Positions 38,238 to 48,009 of a DNA stretch of 64,000 bases are shown here, one piece after another. This DNA comes from Pseudomonas sp. GOM7 (lineage in GTDB: Bacteria; Pseudomonadota; Gammaproteobacteria; Pseudomonadales; Pseudomonadaceae), in the NCBI RefSeq assembly GCF_026723825.1, contig NZ_CP113519.1, positions 2,232,001-2,296,000 on the forward strand, given 5' to 3'. The translations under genes and the position numbers were made by a program. Under the pieces are notes generated by a model. The model had not been told where the DNA came from, searched no databases, and worked only from the letters and a program-made list of their open reading frames with translations. Numbering within the stretch: position 1 is the first letter of the stretch; each line of letters begins with the position of its first letter.

Positions 38238-38603
38238 TCAGCCTTGCTCGTTCTCCGACTTGCCCAGCAGCGCCGCCAGGCCCGCCAACCCCTTGTGCGT
38301 GACCTTGCTGCCGGAGCCGGCGCTGGCAGTTTCTTCCTTCTGGTAATGCAGATCGACCTGGCGCTGGTGCTCGTTGTCGTGGCAGTACAGACACAGCAGC
38401 TCCCAGTTGGAGCCGTCTTCCGGGTTGTTGTCGTGATTGTGGTCACGGTGGTGCACGGTCAGCTCGCTCAGGCGCTTGCCGCTGAATTCACGGCCACAGC
38501 GGCCACAGATGTGCGGGTACATGCGCAGGGCCTTCTCGCGGTAGCTGGTTTCGCGGCGCTGCTGGGCTTCGGCGAGGATCTTGTCGAGCTTGCTGGTGGT
38601 CAT
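38238..38603 (-). CDS. yajD: YajD family HNH nuclease
   Basis: A 121-residue HNH endonuclease-fold protein. Zinc-binding pairs are CGRC near residue 33 and CLYC near 74. The HNH core is LTVHHRDHNHDNNPEDG with a downstream histidine (NEHQRQVDLH). The C-terminal tail (THKGLAGLAALLGKSE) is typical of YajD. Its cellular role is unknown. It is convergent with the secreted peptidase gene, with a REP pair between. Confidence 0.9.
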   Translation of the reverse strand: MTTSKLDKILAEAQQRRETSYREKALRMYPHICGRCGREFSGKRLSELTVHHRDHNHDNNPEDGSNWELLCLYCHDNEHQRQVDLHYQKEETASAGSGSKVTHKGLAGLAALLGKSENEQG

Positions 38604-38678
38604 GGGATGGTCTGCTTGAACGTTCGGGAGCTTAGATTGCCAGAATAGAACGAAAGCCCTTCCTGAAGGAGGCCCGCC

Positions 38679-39002
38679 GTGATCTTTCGTGTGCTCGTGA
38701 TCGGTATGCTGCTCGGCACTGCTGTGGCCCAGGCCCAGGAGCCCATACGCATTCCCCCTGCCACACCGGCCCCTGGCTCACCTGGCACTGCCACGCCGCA
38801 ACCATACGGCCAGCCCGGCGTCCCAATGCCGAACCGTCGCCATGATACGGCGCCATTGCTGCCACCCCCTGTTGGCCAGCCCTTGCCAGGTGGCATGCCC
38901 CAACGCGAAGCGGATAAGCCCATCCCGCAGCTTGAGCAACAGTTGCGACGCAACGGCCAGGGAGCGCGAGACAGGCTACCTGCGCGTCCCCTGCAGAACT
39001 AG
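38679..39002 (+). CDS. Small exported proline-rich protein
   Basis: A 107-residue hypothetical protein with a signal peptide (MIFRVLVIGMLLGTAVAQAQ). The mature chain is low complexity and rich in Pro, Gly and Gln (PPATPAPGSPGTATPQPYG), so probably disordered in the periplasm. GTG 38679 is supported by AAGGAGG eight bases upstream. No family is recognised. It is transcribed away from yajD. Confidence 0.65.
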   Translation: MIFRVLVIGMLLGTAVAQAQEPIRIPPATPAPGSPGTATPQPYGQPGVPMPNRRHDTAPLLPPPVGQPLPGGMPQREADKPIPQLEQQLRRNGQGARDRLPARPLQN

Positions 39003-39017
39003 AGGATACGGCTGGGT

Positions 39018-40640
39018 TTACAGGCTGAAGCGCCGCACCACACCATGCAGGCGTTGCGCCATGCTTTGCAGGCCATGGATCGCTTGTACGATGCTCCCTT
39101 GCGCAGCCGAGTTCTCTTCGACGATCTGCGCCACCTGCTCGACATTCTGAGCCACCTGCTCGCTGGCCGCTCGTTGTTCCTGCAAGGCGCTGGCGATCGT
39201 TCTGATGGCACCCAGGGAGTCGGCCAGCGCTCGGCGGATCTCGCCCATGTTGGCAGCGCAGCGTTCGACCAGTTGCAAGCCGTTATCGACGCGCATGCAG
39301 GTCAGCCCCATGCTACCGCTGGCCTGGCGCACGCCGCTTTGAATCGCCTCCACCAGGCTGACGATCTCTGTGGTCGATTGGGCTGTGCGGCCGGCCAGGT
39401 TGCGCACTTCATCGGCCACGACGGCGAAGCCACGGCCCTGCTCGCCAGCCCTGGCTGCCTCGATGGCGGCATTGAGCGCGAGCAGGTTGGTCTGCTCGGC
39501 AATGCCGCGGATCACATCGACGATGGCACTGATGTTGCCGGACTGTGCAGCTAACTGCTCGATGTCCGTGGCGCATTGGCCGACCAGTGTCGCCACCTGA
39601 CGAATCTCGTCGATGGTCTGTGCGGTAACCTTGAGACCATCGCCGGCGAGCGCTTCGGCATGTTGGGCGCTGTCATGGGTGTGCTGAGCCTGCTCGGCGA
39701 TGTGGTTGATGCTGACCGACAACTCTTCCATGGTCGCGGCCATGGCCGCTGCCGTGTCGCTCTGCACGTTGGCGCTGTTGAGTACCTGTTCCGAAGAAGC
39801 GGCAAGCTGCAGTGTGGCGGACTCGATCTGTTCCGAGGCACTGCCGATATCGCCGACCACCTCACGAAGGTTGTGGCGCATGGCCCGTACGGATTTCATT
39901 ACGCCGCTTCGGGTGTTTTGCTCGCTCGGGTTGGCGTCCAGGCGTCCGTTGGCGATGCGCGCGCTGATCGCTTCCAGCTCGGTCGGTTCGGCGCCCAGTT
40001 GACGGCCAAGCAGGCGGCTGAAGTAGAGGGCGTGAGTCATGCCGAGCAGCAGAGCGAGCACCAGCAGGGCGATGCTCTGCTTCAGGTTGTGCGCATAGGT
40101 CGCTTCGCCGATCTGGTATTGCCGTTTGGCTTCCACCAGTTGCACTTCGATCAGCTCGGAGAACTTTGCCGAGAGCGGGTCGATCAGGGGGTACAGCTCC
40201 GTGCGAGCGAATTGCTCGAGGGCGTCCTTGTCACCGCGTTGCAGGATGTTCTGCAAGCGCTCCAGCGGCCCCTGGGCCTTGGCCATCAGCGGTTTTATCT
40301 CACCGATCAGTTGCTGTTCCTTGTCGATCAGCTCGGTGCCAAGGTAGGCCTGCCAGACTTTGTCGATGCCTTGCTGGGCCTCTTCGATCAGGCGGCGGGC
40401 AGCGTCGTGGCTGAGCTCTCCGCTACGAGCCTTGTGGGTGGCATCGACGATATTGACGGCATATAGGTCGGCAATGATCTTGAGGTCGCGTAGCGGTACC
40501 ACACGGTCAAGGTAAACGGTTTGAAGCCCTTTATCGGTCGTTTTCAGCGCATGCAGACCGAGCAGGCCCAGAACCAGTAACGCACACAACAAGGTACCTG
40601 ACAGCAAGAGCAGGTGAGTGCGGATTTTCCAGTTGTTCAT
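39018..40640 (-). CDS. Methyl-accepting chemotaxis protein with a 4HB-type periplasmic domain
   Basis: A 540-residue chemoreceptor. TM1 is about 10-30 and TM2 about 190-208, enclosing a periplasmic four-helix-bundle domain of about 155 residues (4HB_MCP type). A HAMP-like region and the cytoplasmic signalling hairpin follow, with [20 protein letters not shown] and [18 protein letters not shown]. There is no C-terminal CheR-docking pentapeptide (it ends VRRFSL). ATG 40640 gives a proper TM1. The ligand is unknown. Confidence 0.92.
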   Translation of the reverse strand: MNNWKIRTHLLLLSGTLLCALLVLGLLGLHALKTTDKGLQTVYLDRVVPLRDLKIIADLYAVNIVDATHKARSGELSHDAARRLIEEAQQGIDKVWQAYLGTELIDKEQQLIGEIKPLMAKAQGPLERLQNILQRGDKDALEQFARTELYPLIDPLSAKFSELIEVQLVEAKRQYQIGEATYAHNLKQSIALLVLALLLGMTHALYFSRLLGRQLGAEPTELEAISARIANGRLDANPSEQNTRSGVMKSVRAMRHNLREVVGDIGSASEQIESATLQLAASSEQVLNSANVQSDTAAAMAATMEELSVSINHIAEQAQHTHDSAQHAEALAGDGLKVTAQTIDEIRQVATLVGQCATDIEQLAAQSGNISAIVDVIRGIAEQTNLLALNAAIEAARAGEQGRGFAVVADEVRNLAGRTAQSTTEIVSLVEAIQSGVRQASGSMGLTCMRVDNGLQLVERCAANMGEIRRALADSLGAIRTIASALQEQRAASEQVAQNVEQVAQIVEENSAAQGSIVQAIHGLQSMAQRLHGVVRRFSL

Positions 40641-40750
40641 GACGCGGTAATCCTCAACGGCAGGCCGGGAAGTGCGCACGATCAGTCGCCGCGCGCTTGA
40701 TATGAGCCTAGGAGAGATTTGCGTACACGACGAAAAAGTTGATCGGCAGG

Positions 40751-42793
40751 TCAGTCCTTGTGGCAGTGCAGTACCTTGAGCAGAAAAGCATACTCCAGCG
40801 CTACGTCCCTGATGCCTTGATAACGCCCGCTCATGCCACCATGGCCTGCGCCGAGGTCGGTCTTGAGCAGCAGCAGATTGTCGTCAGTCTTGTCACGGCG
40901 TAGCTTGGCCACCCACTTGGCTGCCTCCCAGTACTGCACGCGACTGTCGTTGTAGCCGGCCACGGCGAGAATCGCCGGATAAGACTGGGTGCCTACGTTT
41001 TCGTAGGGTGCATAGGCCTTGATTCGCGCGTGCACCGCGGGTTGGTTGGGATCGCCCCATTCGTCGTACTCGGTCACCGTCAGCGGCAGATCCGGGTTGA
41101 GCATGGTATTGAGCACGTCGACGAAGGGCACCTCGGCGATGGCGGCAGCGAACAGCTCCGGGCGCTGATTGAGCACCGCGCCGATCAGCAGGCCACCGGC
41201 GCTGCCGCCACTGATCGCCAGTTGCGCGGAGGTGGTCAGGCCCTCGGCGATCAGGCATTCGGCGCAGGCAATGAAGTCGTCGAAGCTGTTCTGCTTGTGT
41301 TCCAGCTTGCCGGCGTGGTACCAGGCTTCGCCCATCTCGCCGCCGCCGCGCACATGGGCGATGGCGAAGATGAAGCCACGCTCCAGCAGGCTCAGGCGGG
41401 CATGGGAGAACCAGGGGTCGAGGCTTTCGCCATAGGCGCCGTAGCCGTAGAGGTAGAGTGGGGCAGGTTGGCCAGCGGCGAACACCTCGCGGCGCGCCAC
41501 CAGGCTGATGGGCACCTGCGTGCCGTCGGCGGCCGTGGCCCACAGACGCCGGCTTGCGTAGGCGTCGGCATCGAAGGGGCCTTCCACCGGCGTCTGCTTG
41601 AGCACCTGCTGCGCGCCCGTGGCCAGCTCTAGCTGGCGGATCTGCGCGGGGCGGTTCAGCGCCTCGTAGCGCAGACGGATCACCGGGCTGTGAAATTCCA
41701 GGCTGTCCTGCACGTACAGGCTGTAGGCGGCGTCCGGCAGTTGCACGCGATAGGCGGCTGCACCCTGCGGCAGGACTTCGAGTATCGGCAGGCCGCCTTC
41801 GCGCAAGGCGAGGACGATGGCGCGCTGGTTGAGCGTGGCGCCTTCGAGCATCACCTGCGGGTCGTGGGCACGGATCTCACGCCAGTGCGGACGCTGCGGG
41901 CAGGCTTCGTCGGCACTGTACAGGGCGAAGTTGATACCGCTCTGGTTGCTGCGGATCAGCCAGCACCACTGACCATCGAGCATGCCGTGGTCGACGTCGT
42001 ACTCGTGGCCTTCCTCGCGCGGCGCCAGGCAGATGAAGGCCGCTTCGGGCGTTGCGGCATCCAGTACCCAGACTTCGCTGGTGGTCTTGCTGCCCAGTTG
42101 CAGGATCAATTGGCGTTCGGAGCTGGAGCGGTAGCAGTGCAGGAAGAAACGCCCGTCGGCCTCCTCGAACACCGCTTCGGCGCCGGCTGTGCCGAGGCGG
42201 TGGCGATACAGCCGGTAAGGGCGATGGGTGTCGTCCAGCTCGGCGAAGAACAGGGTCTGGCTGTCGCTCGCCCAGGTCATGCTGCCGTCGCAGTCGTCGA
42301 AGGGCAGTTCGCTGACCTCGCCGCTGGCCAGCTCCTTGACGAACAGGCGATAGATCTCATCGCCGCTTGTATCCAGGCTGTAGGCCAGGCGCTGCTGGTC
42401 GGGGCTGATGCTGAAGGCGCCCACCGAGAGAAAACCGCCGTCTGCCAGTGCATTGGGGTCGAGCAGCAGGGCCTCGCTGGCGGCATCGGGCGTCAGCGAG
42501 CCGTCCGCCGGGCGGCGGCAGCGGTAATGCCGGGGGTATTCGTCGCCGGCCGTGGTGCGCTGGTAGTAGAGATAGTCGCCCCAGGGCGTGGGCAGCGACA
42601 GGTCGGTCTCGCGGATGCGCCCCTTGATTTCCTCGAACAGGGCTTCACGCAGCTCGGCCTGCGGTTGCAGCACGGCTTCCAGGTAGGCGTTCTCCGCTTG
42701 CAGGTGGGCCAGCACTTCGTCGCTGTCGCGATTCTCCAGCCAGCGATAAGGGTCATTGCCGGCTTGCTGGCGGGCGAGGGGGGCAGAGGGCAT
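40751..42793 (-). CDS. ptrB: Oligopeptidase B, S9 family serine peptidase
   Basis: A 680-residue prolyl-oligopeptidase-family enzyme that cleaves short peptides after basic residues. The N-terminus ([19 protein letters not shown]) leads into a seven-bladed propeller. The C-terminal alpha/beta hydrolase carries the nucleophile in [12 protein letters not shown] (about 535) and the catalytic His in [12 protein letters not shown] near the C-terminus. ATG 42793 has GGAG seven bases upstream; an in-frame extension to 42844 is less likely. Confidence 0.93.
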   Translation of the reverse strand: MPSAPLARQQAGNDPYRWLENRDSDEVLAHLQAENAYLEAVLQPQAELREALFEEIKGRIRETDLSLPTPWGDYLYYQRTTAGDEYPRHYRCRRPADGSLTPDAASEALLLDPNALADGGFLSVGAFSISPDQQRLAYSLDTSGDEIYRLFVKELASGEVSELPFDDCDGSMTWASDSQTLFFAELDDTHRPYRLYRHRLGTAGAEAVFEEADGRFFLHCYRSSSERQLILQLGSKTTSEVWVLDAATPEAAFICLAPREEGHEYDVDHGMLDGQWCWLIRSNQSGINFALYSADEACPQRPHWREIRAHDPQVMLEGATLNQRAIVLALREGGLPILEVLPQGAAAYRVQLPDAAYSLYVQDSLEFHSPVIRLRYEALNRPAQIRQLELATGAQQVLKQTPVEGPFDADAYASRRLWATAADGTQVPISLVARREVFAAGQPAPLYLYGYGAYGESLDPWFSHARLSLLERGFIFAIAHVRGGGEMGEAWYHAGKLEHKQNSFDDFIACAECLIAEGLTTSAQLAISGGSAGGLLIGAVLNQRPELFAAAIAEVPFVDVLNTMLNPDLPLTVTEYDEWGDPNQPAVHARIKAYAPYENVGTQSYPAILAVAGYNDSRVQYWEAAKWVAKLRRDKTDDNLLLLKTDLGAGHGGMSGRYQGIRDVALEYAFLLKVLHCHKD

Positions 42794-42883
42794 GGTGGGC
42801 TCCAGAACGAGAGGGGCGTCGCAGCGGACAAAAACCGTTATCATAAGCGCCCCTTTGCCAGACCCGCCACGCTAGCCCTGCTT

Positions 42884-43351
42884 ATGATGACCGAAAACGA
42901 TTACCTCCTGGCCTGGGCCGCCTATGGCATCGCAGCCCTGGGCTGCCTGCTGGTATGGATGCGCATGACCCGCTGGATGTGGCGCTATGCACGTGAGCCG
43001 CTACGTGTGCTGGTGGCCGTGTTGCTGTTCAGCCCGACCATCGTTGACCCGACGCGTGAGCTGTTCGCTCCCTCCATCGCCATCACTGCCATGGATCTGC
43101 TGCTCAAGGTGGGCAACAACGCTTGGCGTGCCGTCGCCGATCTCACGCTCTATGGCCTGATCGCCTTTGCCCTGTATCTGGCCTTCGTCGCCATACGCTG
43201 GCCCATCGAACACTGGTGGAAGGGGCGGCAGGACGAACCTGTGGATTATGGCGACGAGGATCCACGCACCCTGCGCGAACTGATGGACGACAACGACGAG
43301 CGCCTGGCCCACCCTTACGGGCGTGGCGGCCGGTTGGAGCCGCGCATCTAA
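42884..43351 (+). CDS. Small inner-membrane protein of unknown function
   Basis: A 155-residue hypothetical membrane protein. Hydrophobic segments are about 7-25 (YLLAWAAYGIAALGCLLVW), about 40-57 and about 92-112. The hydrophilic C-terminus is rich in Asp, Glu and Arg (QDEPVDYGDEDPRTLRELMDDNDE). A second ATG at 42887 is an equally good start. It is divergent from ptrB and followed 68 bp later by a HIT gene. No family recognised. Confidence 0.75.
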   Translation: MMTENDYLLAWAAYGIAALGCLLVWMRMTRWMWRYAREPLRVLVAVLLFSPTIVDPTRELFAPSIAITAMDLLLKVGNNAWRAVADLTLYGLIAFALYLAFVAIRWPIEHWWKGRQDEPVDYGDEDPRTLRELMDDNDERLAHPYGRGGRLEPRI

Positions 43352-43419
43352 GCTGCCTTGGCTCTTGCGCCTGCTCAGGCAGGCGTTCAGCATGATGGCG
43401 TCGTGGACAGGAGGCCATC

Positions 43420-43866
43420 ATGGAGTGCGTGTTCTGTGCTATTGCCGAGCGAAGCTTGCCGGCTCATCGTCTGTACGAGGACGATGAATTCATCGTCCTC
43501 CTGGATATCTTCCCCATGCGTCCGGCTCATGTGCTGATCGTCAGCCGCGAGCATGCGCCGTTCCTGCATGATCTGCCGTCAGTGGTGCGTGATCGTCTGC
43601 TGGCCTTGGCAGTACGCCTGGCTACCGTATTGCGGCGTGCCGGTTACGGTATGCAGGGCATCAACCTGTTGATCAACGATGGCCCCGACGCCAACCAGCA
43701 CGTGCCTCATCTGCACCTGCATCTGATCCCGCGCAACCCTGGTGATCTGCCGGCCTTGCTGTGGCGTCTGCTGGTTCGTTTTCTGCCTCTGGGGCGCAAG
43801 CGCCTGGAGGCCCGTTTGCTGGATGAAGCTCGACGTCTGCGTCTGGCGTTGAGCGAGGAGAACTGA
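43420..43866 (+). CDS. HIT family nucleotide-binding protein
   Basis: A 148-residue histidine-triad protein with CVFCAIAER at the N-terminus and the triad HLHLHLIPR near residues 97-105. Such proteins hydrolyse dinucleotide polyphosphates or AMP conjugates. The substrate is not known. It starts just after a GCCTGC / GCAGGC hairpin. It is 3 bp upstream of the amidotransferase gene, so the two are probably co-translated. Confidence 0.92.
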   Translation: MECVFCAIAERSLPAHRLYEDDEFIVLLDIFPMRPAHVLIVSREHAPFLHDLPSVVRDRLLALAVRLATVLRRAGYGMQGINLLINDGPDANQHVPHLHLHLIPRNPGDLPALLWRLLVRFLPLGRKRLEARLLDEARRLRLALSEEN

Positions 43867-43869
43867 TGC

Positions 43870-44643
43870 ATGTGTGAACTGCTCGGCATGAGTGCCAACG
43901 TGCCCACCGATATCGTCTTCAGCTTTACCGGGCTGATGCAGCGTGGTGGCCGCACCGGCCCGCATCGTGACGGCTGGGGCATCGGTTTCTACGAAGGGCG
44001 GGGCCTGCGTCTGTTCCAGGATCCGCGGGCGAGCAGCGAGTCGGAGGTGGCGCAACTGGTGCAGCGCTACCCGATCAAGAGCGAAGTGGTGATCGGTCAT
44101 ATCCGCCAGGCCAACGTCGGCAAGGTGTGCCTGGTCAATACCCACCCCTTCATGCGCGAACTCTGGGGACGCAACTGGTGTTTCGCGCACAACGGCCAGT
44201 TGGCCGGGCTGGTAGGAGCACAGAGCTTCTATCGTCCGGTGGGCGACACCGACAGCGAAGCGGCCTTCTGCGACCTGCTCAACCGCGTACGCCGCGCCTT
44301 TCCAGAGCCCGTCTCGGTGGAAGTGCTGCTGCCGGTGCTGGTGGCGGCTTGCGCCAGTTATCGTCAGCTCGGCGTGTTCAACTGCCTGCTCAGCGATGGC
44401 GACTGGCTGTTCAGCTTCTGTTCGAGCAAGCTGGCACACATCACCCGCCGCGCGCCCTTCGGCCCGGCACAACTGAAGGACGCCGATCTCTTGGTGGATT
44501 TCCAGGCGGAAACCACGCCCAATGACGTGGTCACCGTGATCGCCACCGAGCCTTTGACGGATAACGAGCAATGGGCGTTGTATCAGCCCGGTGAGTGGCG
44601 CCTGTGGCGTCATGGCGAATGCATCGCCGACGGCAAGGTCTGA
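43870..44643 (+). CDS. Class II glutamine amidotransferase (YafJ-like)
   Basis: A 257-residue Ntn-type glutaminase with the nucleophile Cys at position 2 (MCELLGMSANVPTD), then RGGRTGPHRDGWGIGFYE near 27-45 and NTHPFMRELWGRNWCFAHNGQL near 92-113. The family is usually annotated YafJ; its acceptor substrate is unknown. It follows the HIT gene closely. A MITE-like repeat starts about 9 bp after its stop. Confidence 0.9.
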   Translation: MCELLGMSANVPTDIVFSFTGLMQRGGRTGPHRDGWGIGFYEGRGLRLFQDPRASSESEVAQLVQRYPIKSEVVIGHIRQANVGKVCLVNTHPFMRELWGRNWCFAHNGQLAGLVGAQSFYRPVGDTDSEAAFCDLLNRVRRAFPEPVSVEVLLPVLVAACASYRQLGVFNCLLSDGDWLFSFCSSKLAHITRRAPFGPAQLKDADLLVDFQAETTPNDVVTVIATEPLTDNEQWALYQPGEWRLWRHGECIADGKV

Positions 44644-44651
44644 CGGCCTGC

Positions 44652-44815
44652 CTAACAGGCCGTTGAAAAACGTAGGCGAGGCAGCCAGTGCAATACCGAT
44701 GGCGGCCCCGCAAAAACAGGCGAGAAAGCGGAGTTTACGAGCTGTAAATGAGCATTTTGAGCCTGTTTTTAACGCAGCAATGGCAACGTAGGTAGTTTTT
44801 CAACAGCCTGCTAAG
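44652..44815. mobile_element. MITE-like 160-bp non-coding repeat with terminal inverted repeats
   Basis: The left end TAACAGGCCGTTGAAAAACGTAG and the right end GTAGTTTTTCAACAGCCTGCT are imperfect inverted repeats. An inner pair AAAACAGGC / GCCTGTTTTT is also present. There is no open frame of note. The TGTTGAAAAAC end motif recurs in Pseudomonas non-autonomous elements from my general knowledge. Positions 44693-44710 are identical to 7228-7245 within composite repeat copy 1. Confidence 0.6.
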
Positions 44816-44838
44816 TGGATCGACTGGGGAGGGAAGGG

Positions 44839-45363
44839 ATGTTCAGAAGTTACCTGCGTCTGGCGCTGTTTGCCTGTGGCCTGCTGCTGGGGGTACAGGT
44901 GCCGGGCTTCATCGATGATTACAGCAAGCGCGTCGAAGCTCATCGGCTGGAGTCGCAACTGAGCCTAAGAGGCTTCCAGGAAACGGCGCAGAAGTTTTTC
45001 AAGGGCGACATGGACGCCTTGGTGGCGCATTACCGCACCAGCGACGACCCGGTGATGCAGAGCGATGCGCGCAGTGTCGAGCACCTGGTACAGCGCGCCG
45101 CCTTGCTGGATGCGGAGTGGCGCGCCATGCAGGGCGCCTGGTACGCCCAGGCCTGGCACCTGGCCACCGACGCTGATGAGCAATTGCTGGACGAAACCCT
45201 GAGCGCCTATCGCTACCAGGTGCTGCTGACCCCCGATGCGATTACCTGGGGCGTGTGCAGCGCCTTGCTGCTGGCCTGGCTGGTGGAGCTGCTGGTACTG
45301 CTGATGGGCTGGATGTTCGGTGCTGGGCGCACACGACGGACGCAGCAGCGGCACTGGCGCTGA
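44839..45363 (+). CDS. DUF2937 family membrane protein
   Basis: A 174-residue protein with an N-terminal hydrophobic segment (about 5-22), a helical middle domain starting DDYSKRVEAHRLESQL, and a C-terminal transmembrane segment (about 140-165, VCSALLLAWLVELLVLLMGWM). It matches DUF2937, of unknown function. ATG 44839 has GGGAGGGAAGG upstream. It is isolated between the MITE-like repeat and the DUF2167 gene. Confidence 0.82.
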   Translation: MFRSYLRLALFACGLLLGVQVPGFIDDYSKRVEAHRLESQLSLRGFQETAQKFFKGDMDALVAHYRTSDDPVMQSDARSVEHLVQRAALLDAEWRAMQGAWYAQAWHLATDADEQLLDETLSAYRYQVLLTPDAITWGVCSALLLAWLVELLVLLMGWMFGAGRTRRTQQRHWR

Positions 45364-45412
45364 AGCTGAAAAAGGTGAGCTGGTTCGCCTGTGTGGATGG
45401 GTGCTTCGTGTT

Positions 45413-45433
45413 AATGTAATACCGCGTTACATT
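45413..45433. promoter_or_regulatory. 21-bp palindrome upstream of the DUF2167 gene, candidate operator
   Basis: AATGTAA (45413-45419) and TTACATT (45427-45433) are perfect 7-bp arms around TACCGCG, ending 26 bp before the ATG at 45460. The size and symmetry fit a TetR- or GntR-like dimer site near a promoter. No regulator gene is adjacent. Confidence 0.5.
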
Positions 45434-45459
45434 TACCCATCCGTCATTATGGAGTTTCC

Positions 45460-46518
45460 ATGTCGATCAAGGATTCGATCAGGGCAGCCGCGCTGGCTGC
45501 CATCCTGCCGTTCATCACACTCGCCCACGCTGACGGCGAAGTCGCCGAACAAGCCGATAGCCAAGCCCAGGAGAGCGTACCGGGCGAGGAGCAGGTGCAG
45601 CGCATCAGCGCCGATGAATTCGTCGCCAGCCTGAATTTCCAGCATGGGCGTATCGTCCTGGGCGATGACCTGGCTACCCTCAATCTGCCCGATTCGCTGA
45701 TGTTTCTCGATGGCAAGAATGCCCAGCGCCTGTTGGTCGAGGGCTGGGGTAACCCACCCGATGACGCACCACCGCTGGGCATGATCCTGCCGGCCGGCAT
45801 CTCGCCGCTGGACGAGGCTTCCTGGGGCGTGACGGTGGAGTACGAGGCCAGTGGCTACGTCTCCGACGAGGACGCCGCCGATATCGACTACGACGACATG
45901 CTCGAGGACATGCAGGCCGACATGCGTGAGGCCAACGTCTGGCGTGAGGAAAATGGCTACGAGCCCGTACAACTGGTCGGTTGGGCTGCCGCGCCGCATT
46001 ACGACGAGCAGGGCAAGAAGTTGTACTGGGCCAAGGAACTGAAGTTCGGCGACAGCGATGCCAACACTCTGAACTACAACATTCGCGTGCTTGGGCGTAA
46101 GGGCGTGCTGGTGCTGAACTTCGTTGCCAACATGGATCAATTGCCGGAAATCGAAGCCAGCGTACCGGCCGTGTTGGCGGCCACCGAATTCAACCCGGGG
46201 CAGCGTTATGCCGAGTTCAACCCGGATCTGGATACCGTTGCCGCTTACGGCCTGGGTGCTCTGGTGGCGGGCAAGGTGGCGGCCAAGACAGGCTTGCTGG
46301 CCATGCTGCTGATACTGTTGAAGAAGTTCTGGATCGTGCCGGCCTTGCTGATCGGCTGGCTGGGCAAGCGTCTGGGGGGTGGCAAGCATGAGCCTGCCGC
46401 TGAAACGACGGGTACACCTCTGGCACAGGCTGCCGAGGCCGAGCCGGAAGAACCGGTGCGGGCGCCGGCGCAGACGGTGATGGATCTGAACAAGGCGGAC
46501 GACACCGACAAGCGCTGA
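45460..46518 (+). CDS. DUF2167 domain-containing membrane protein
   Basis: The 352-residue precursor has a signal peptide (about 1-24). A long conserved extracytoplasmic DUF2167 region follows (GRIVLGDDLATLNLPDSLMFLDG; SWGVTVEYEASGYVSDEDA; YDDMLEDMQADMREAN). A C-terminal membrane pair lies at about 262-310 (GLLAMLLILLKKFWIVPALLIGWLG) before an acidic tail. The family is unannotated and widespread in proteobacteria. A palindromic candidate operator lies upstream, and a REP pair just after the stop. Confidence 0.88.
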   Translation: MSIKDSIRAAALAAILPFITLAHADGEVAEQADSQAQESVPGEEQVQRISADEFVASLNFQHGRIVLGDDLATLNLPDSLMFLDGKNAQRLLVEGWGNPPDDAPPLGMILPAGISPLDEASWGVTVEYEASGYVSDEDAADIDYDDMLEDMQADMREANVWREENGYEPVQLVGWAAAPHYDEQGKKLYWAKELKFGDSDANTLNYNIRVLGRKGVLVLNFVANMDQLPEIEASVPAVLAATEFNPGQRYAEFNPDLDTVAAYGLGALVAGKVAAKTGLLAMLLILLKKFWIVPALLIGWLGKRLGGGKHEPAAETTGTPLAQAAEAEPEEPVRAPAQTVMDLNKADDTDKR

Positions 46519-46521
46519 GCG

Positions 46522-46577
46522 GGCCGGATGCAATCCGGGGAGATGCTGGTAAAGCTCCCGGATTGCATCCGGGCTAC
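46522..46577. repeat. REP pair, GTAGCCCGGATGCAATCC family (left GTAG lost)
   Basis: GGCCGGATGCAATCCGGGG at the left and CCGGATTGCATCCGGGCTAC at the right face each other. The left unit lacks its GTAG. It follows the DUF2167 stop. Confidence 0.8.
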
Positions 46578-46599
46578 GGTGATGGCCTTACGTGTTTGT

Positions 46600-46730
46600 T
46601 GGTCCCCTCTCCCTAACCCTCTCCCCGAGGTGAGAGGGATAGATTCGGTGTGGCGGAGGCTTTCGGTGTCCCGGTCGGCTCTGTCTCCCCTCTCCCGCTT
46701 GCGGGAGAGGGGCCGGGGGAGAGGGTGTTC
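46600..46730. repeat. CTCTCCC-type palindromic repeats before the VWA gene
   Basis: CCCTCTCCCTAACCCTCTCC at about 46603-46622 and CCCCTCTCCCGCTTGCGGGAGAGGGG at about 46686-46711 are palindromic, with GAGAGGG partners. Related sequences lie at 48012-48120 on the other side of the VWA gene. Confidence 0.75.
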
Positions 46731-46753
46731 GTTCCCGAATTGCATCCGGATAC

Positions 46754-46792
46754 AAAACGCCGCGAATCCTGTGCAGGATTCGCGGCGTTTTT
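46754..46792 (-). terminator. Strong terminator of the MoxR-VWA genes
   Basis: AAAACGCCGCGAATCCTG faces CAGGATTCGCGGCGTTTTT, a near-perfect 16-bp stem with A and T runs at both sides, 15 bp past the VWA stop. It probably works in both directions. Confidence 0.88.
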
Positions 46793-46806
46793 CCTTGGGG
46801 CAGCGC

Positions 46807-47985
46807 TTACTTGGACAGGTATTTCATACCGTCTTCCAGACCCTGCAGGGTCAGGGGGTACATGCGATCCTCGATCAACTCGCGCACCAGATTGGTGGAG
46901 GCGGTGTAGTTCCAGGTGTCCTTGGGGTAGGGGTTGATCCAGATGATCTTCTTGAACTTCTCGGTGAAACGCTTCATCCAGACGTAGCCGGCTTCCTCGT
47001 TCCAGTGTTCGACGCTGCCGCCAGCCTGGGTGATTTCGTAGGGCGCCATGGCCGCGTCGCCGACGAACACCACCTTGTAGTCGGCGCCGTACTTGTGCAG
47101 CAGATCCATCGTCGAGGTGCGTTCGCTGGTGCGGCGCAGGTTGTTCTTCCACACGCTCTCGTAGATGAAGTTGTGGAAGTAGAAGTATTCCAGGTGCTTG
47201 AACTCGGTCTTGCAGGCGCTGAATAACTCTTCGCAGACCTTGACGTGGGCGTCCATCGAACCACCGATGTCCAGCAACAGCAGGAGCTTGACCGTATTGC
47301 GGCGCTCCGGGCGCATCTGGATGTTGAGCAGACCGCCGTCTTTCGCGGTGTGGTCGATGGTGCCGTCCAGATCCAGCTCTTCGGCGGCACCCTGGCGGGC
47401 GAACTTGCGCAGCCGGCGCAGCGCCACCTTGATGTTGCGCGTGCCCAGCTCGACCTGGTCGTCGAGGTTCTTGTACTCGCGCTGATCCCACACTTTGACG
47501 GCCTTGCCCTGGCGTTTGCCAGCGTCGCCGACGCGAATGCCTTCGGGGTTGAAGCCGCCGGAGCCGAACGGGCTGGTGCCGCCGGTGCCGATCCACTTGT
47601 TGCCGCCGGCGTGCTTTTCCTTCTGCTCCTCGAGGCGCTTCTTGAATTCCTCGATCAGCTTGTCCAGGCCGCCGAGGCTCTGGATCTGCGCCTTTTCCTC
47701 ATCGGTGAGCAGGCGCTCGAACTCCTTGCGCAGCCATTCCTCGGGGATCATCGCCTCGATATGCTGGTTGAGGTTTTCCAGCCCCTTGAAGTAGGCACCG
47801 AAGGCACGGTCGAACTTGTCGAAATGACGTTCGTCCTTCACCAGAATCGCGCGCGCCAGGTAGTAGAACTCGTCCATGTCGGCGAACACGACGTTGTGCT
47901 TGAGCGCGTTGATCAGGTCGAGCAGCTCGCGCACCGACACCGGCACCTTGGCCGCGCGCATTTCGTTGAACAAATTAAGCAGCAT
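46807..47985 (-). CDS. VWA (CoxE-like) domain protein
   Basis: A 392-residue cytosolic protein of the CoxE / VWA-containing family. The N-terminal helical region (MLLNLFNEMRAAKVPVSVREL) precedes a linker with GNKWIGTGGTSPFGSGGFN near 130. A C-terminal von Willebrand A domain has the metal-ion motif DIGGSMDAH near residue 250. Proteins of this kind work with MoxR AAA+ ATPases in metal insertion or complex remodelling. The partner moxR gene lies just upstream. The target of this pair is unknown. Confidence 0.9.
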   Translation of the reverse strand: MLLNLFNEMRAAKVPVSVRELLDLINALKHNVVFADMDEFYYLARAILVKDERHFDKFDRAFGAYFKGLENLNQHIEAMIPEEWLRKEFERLLTDEEKAQIQSLGGLDKLIEEFKKRLEEQKEKHAGGNKWIGTGGTSPFGSGGFNPEGIRVGDAGKRQGKAVKVWDQREYKNLDDQVELGTRNIKVALRRLRKFARQGAAEELDLDGTIDHTAKDGGLLNIQMRPERRNTVKLLLLLDIGGSMDAHVKVCEELFSACKTEFKHLEYFYFHNFIYESVWKNNLRRTSERTSTMDLLHKYGADYKVVFVGDAAMAPYEITQAGGSVEHWNEEAGYVWMKRFTEKFKKIIWINPYPKDTWNYTASTNLVRELIEDRMYPLTLQGLEDGMKYLSK

Positions 47986-48009
47986 GGCTGCGGATCTCCT
48001 GCACGAGCG

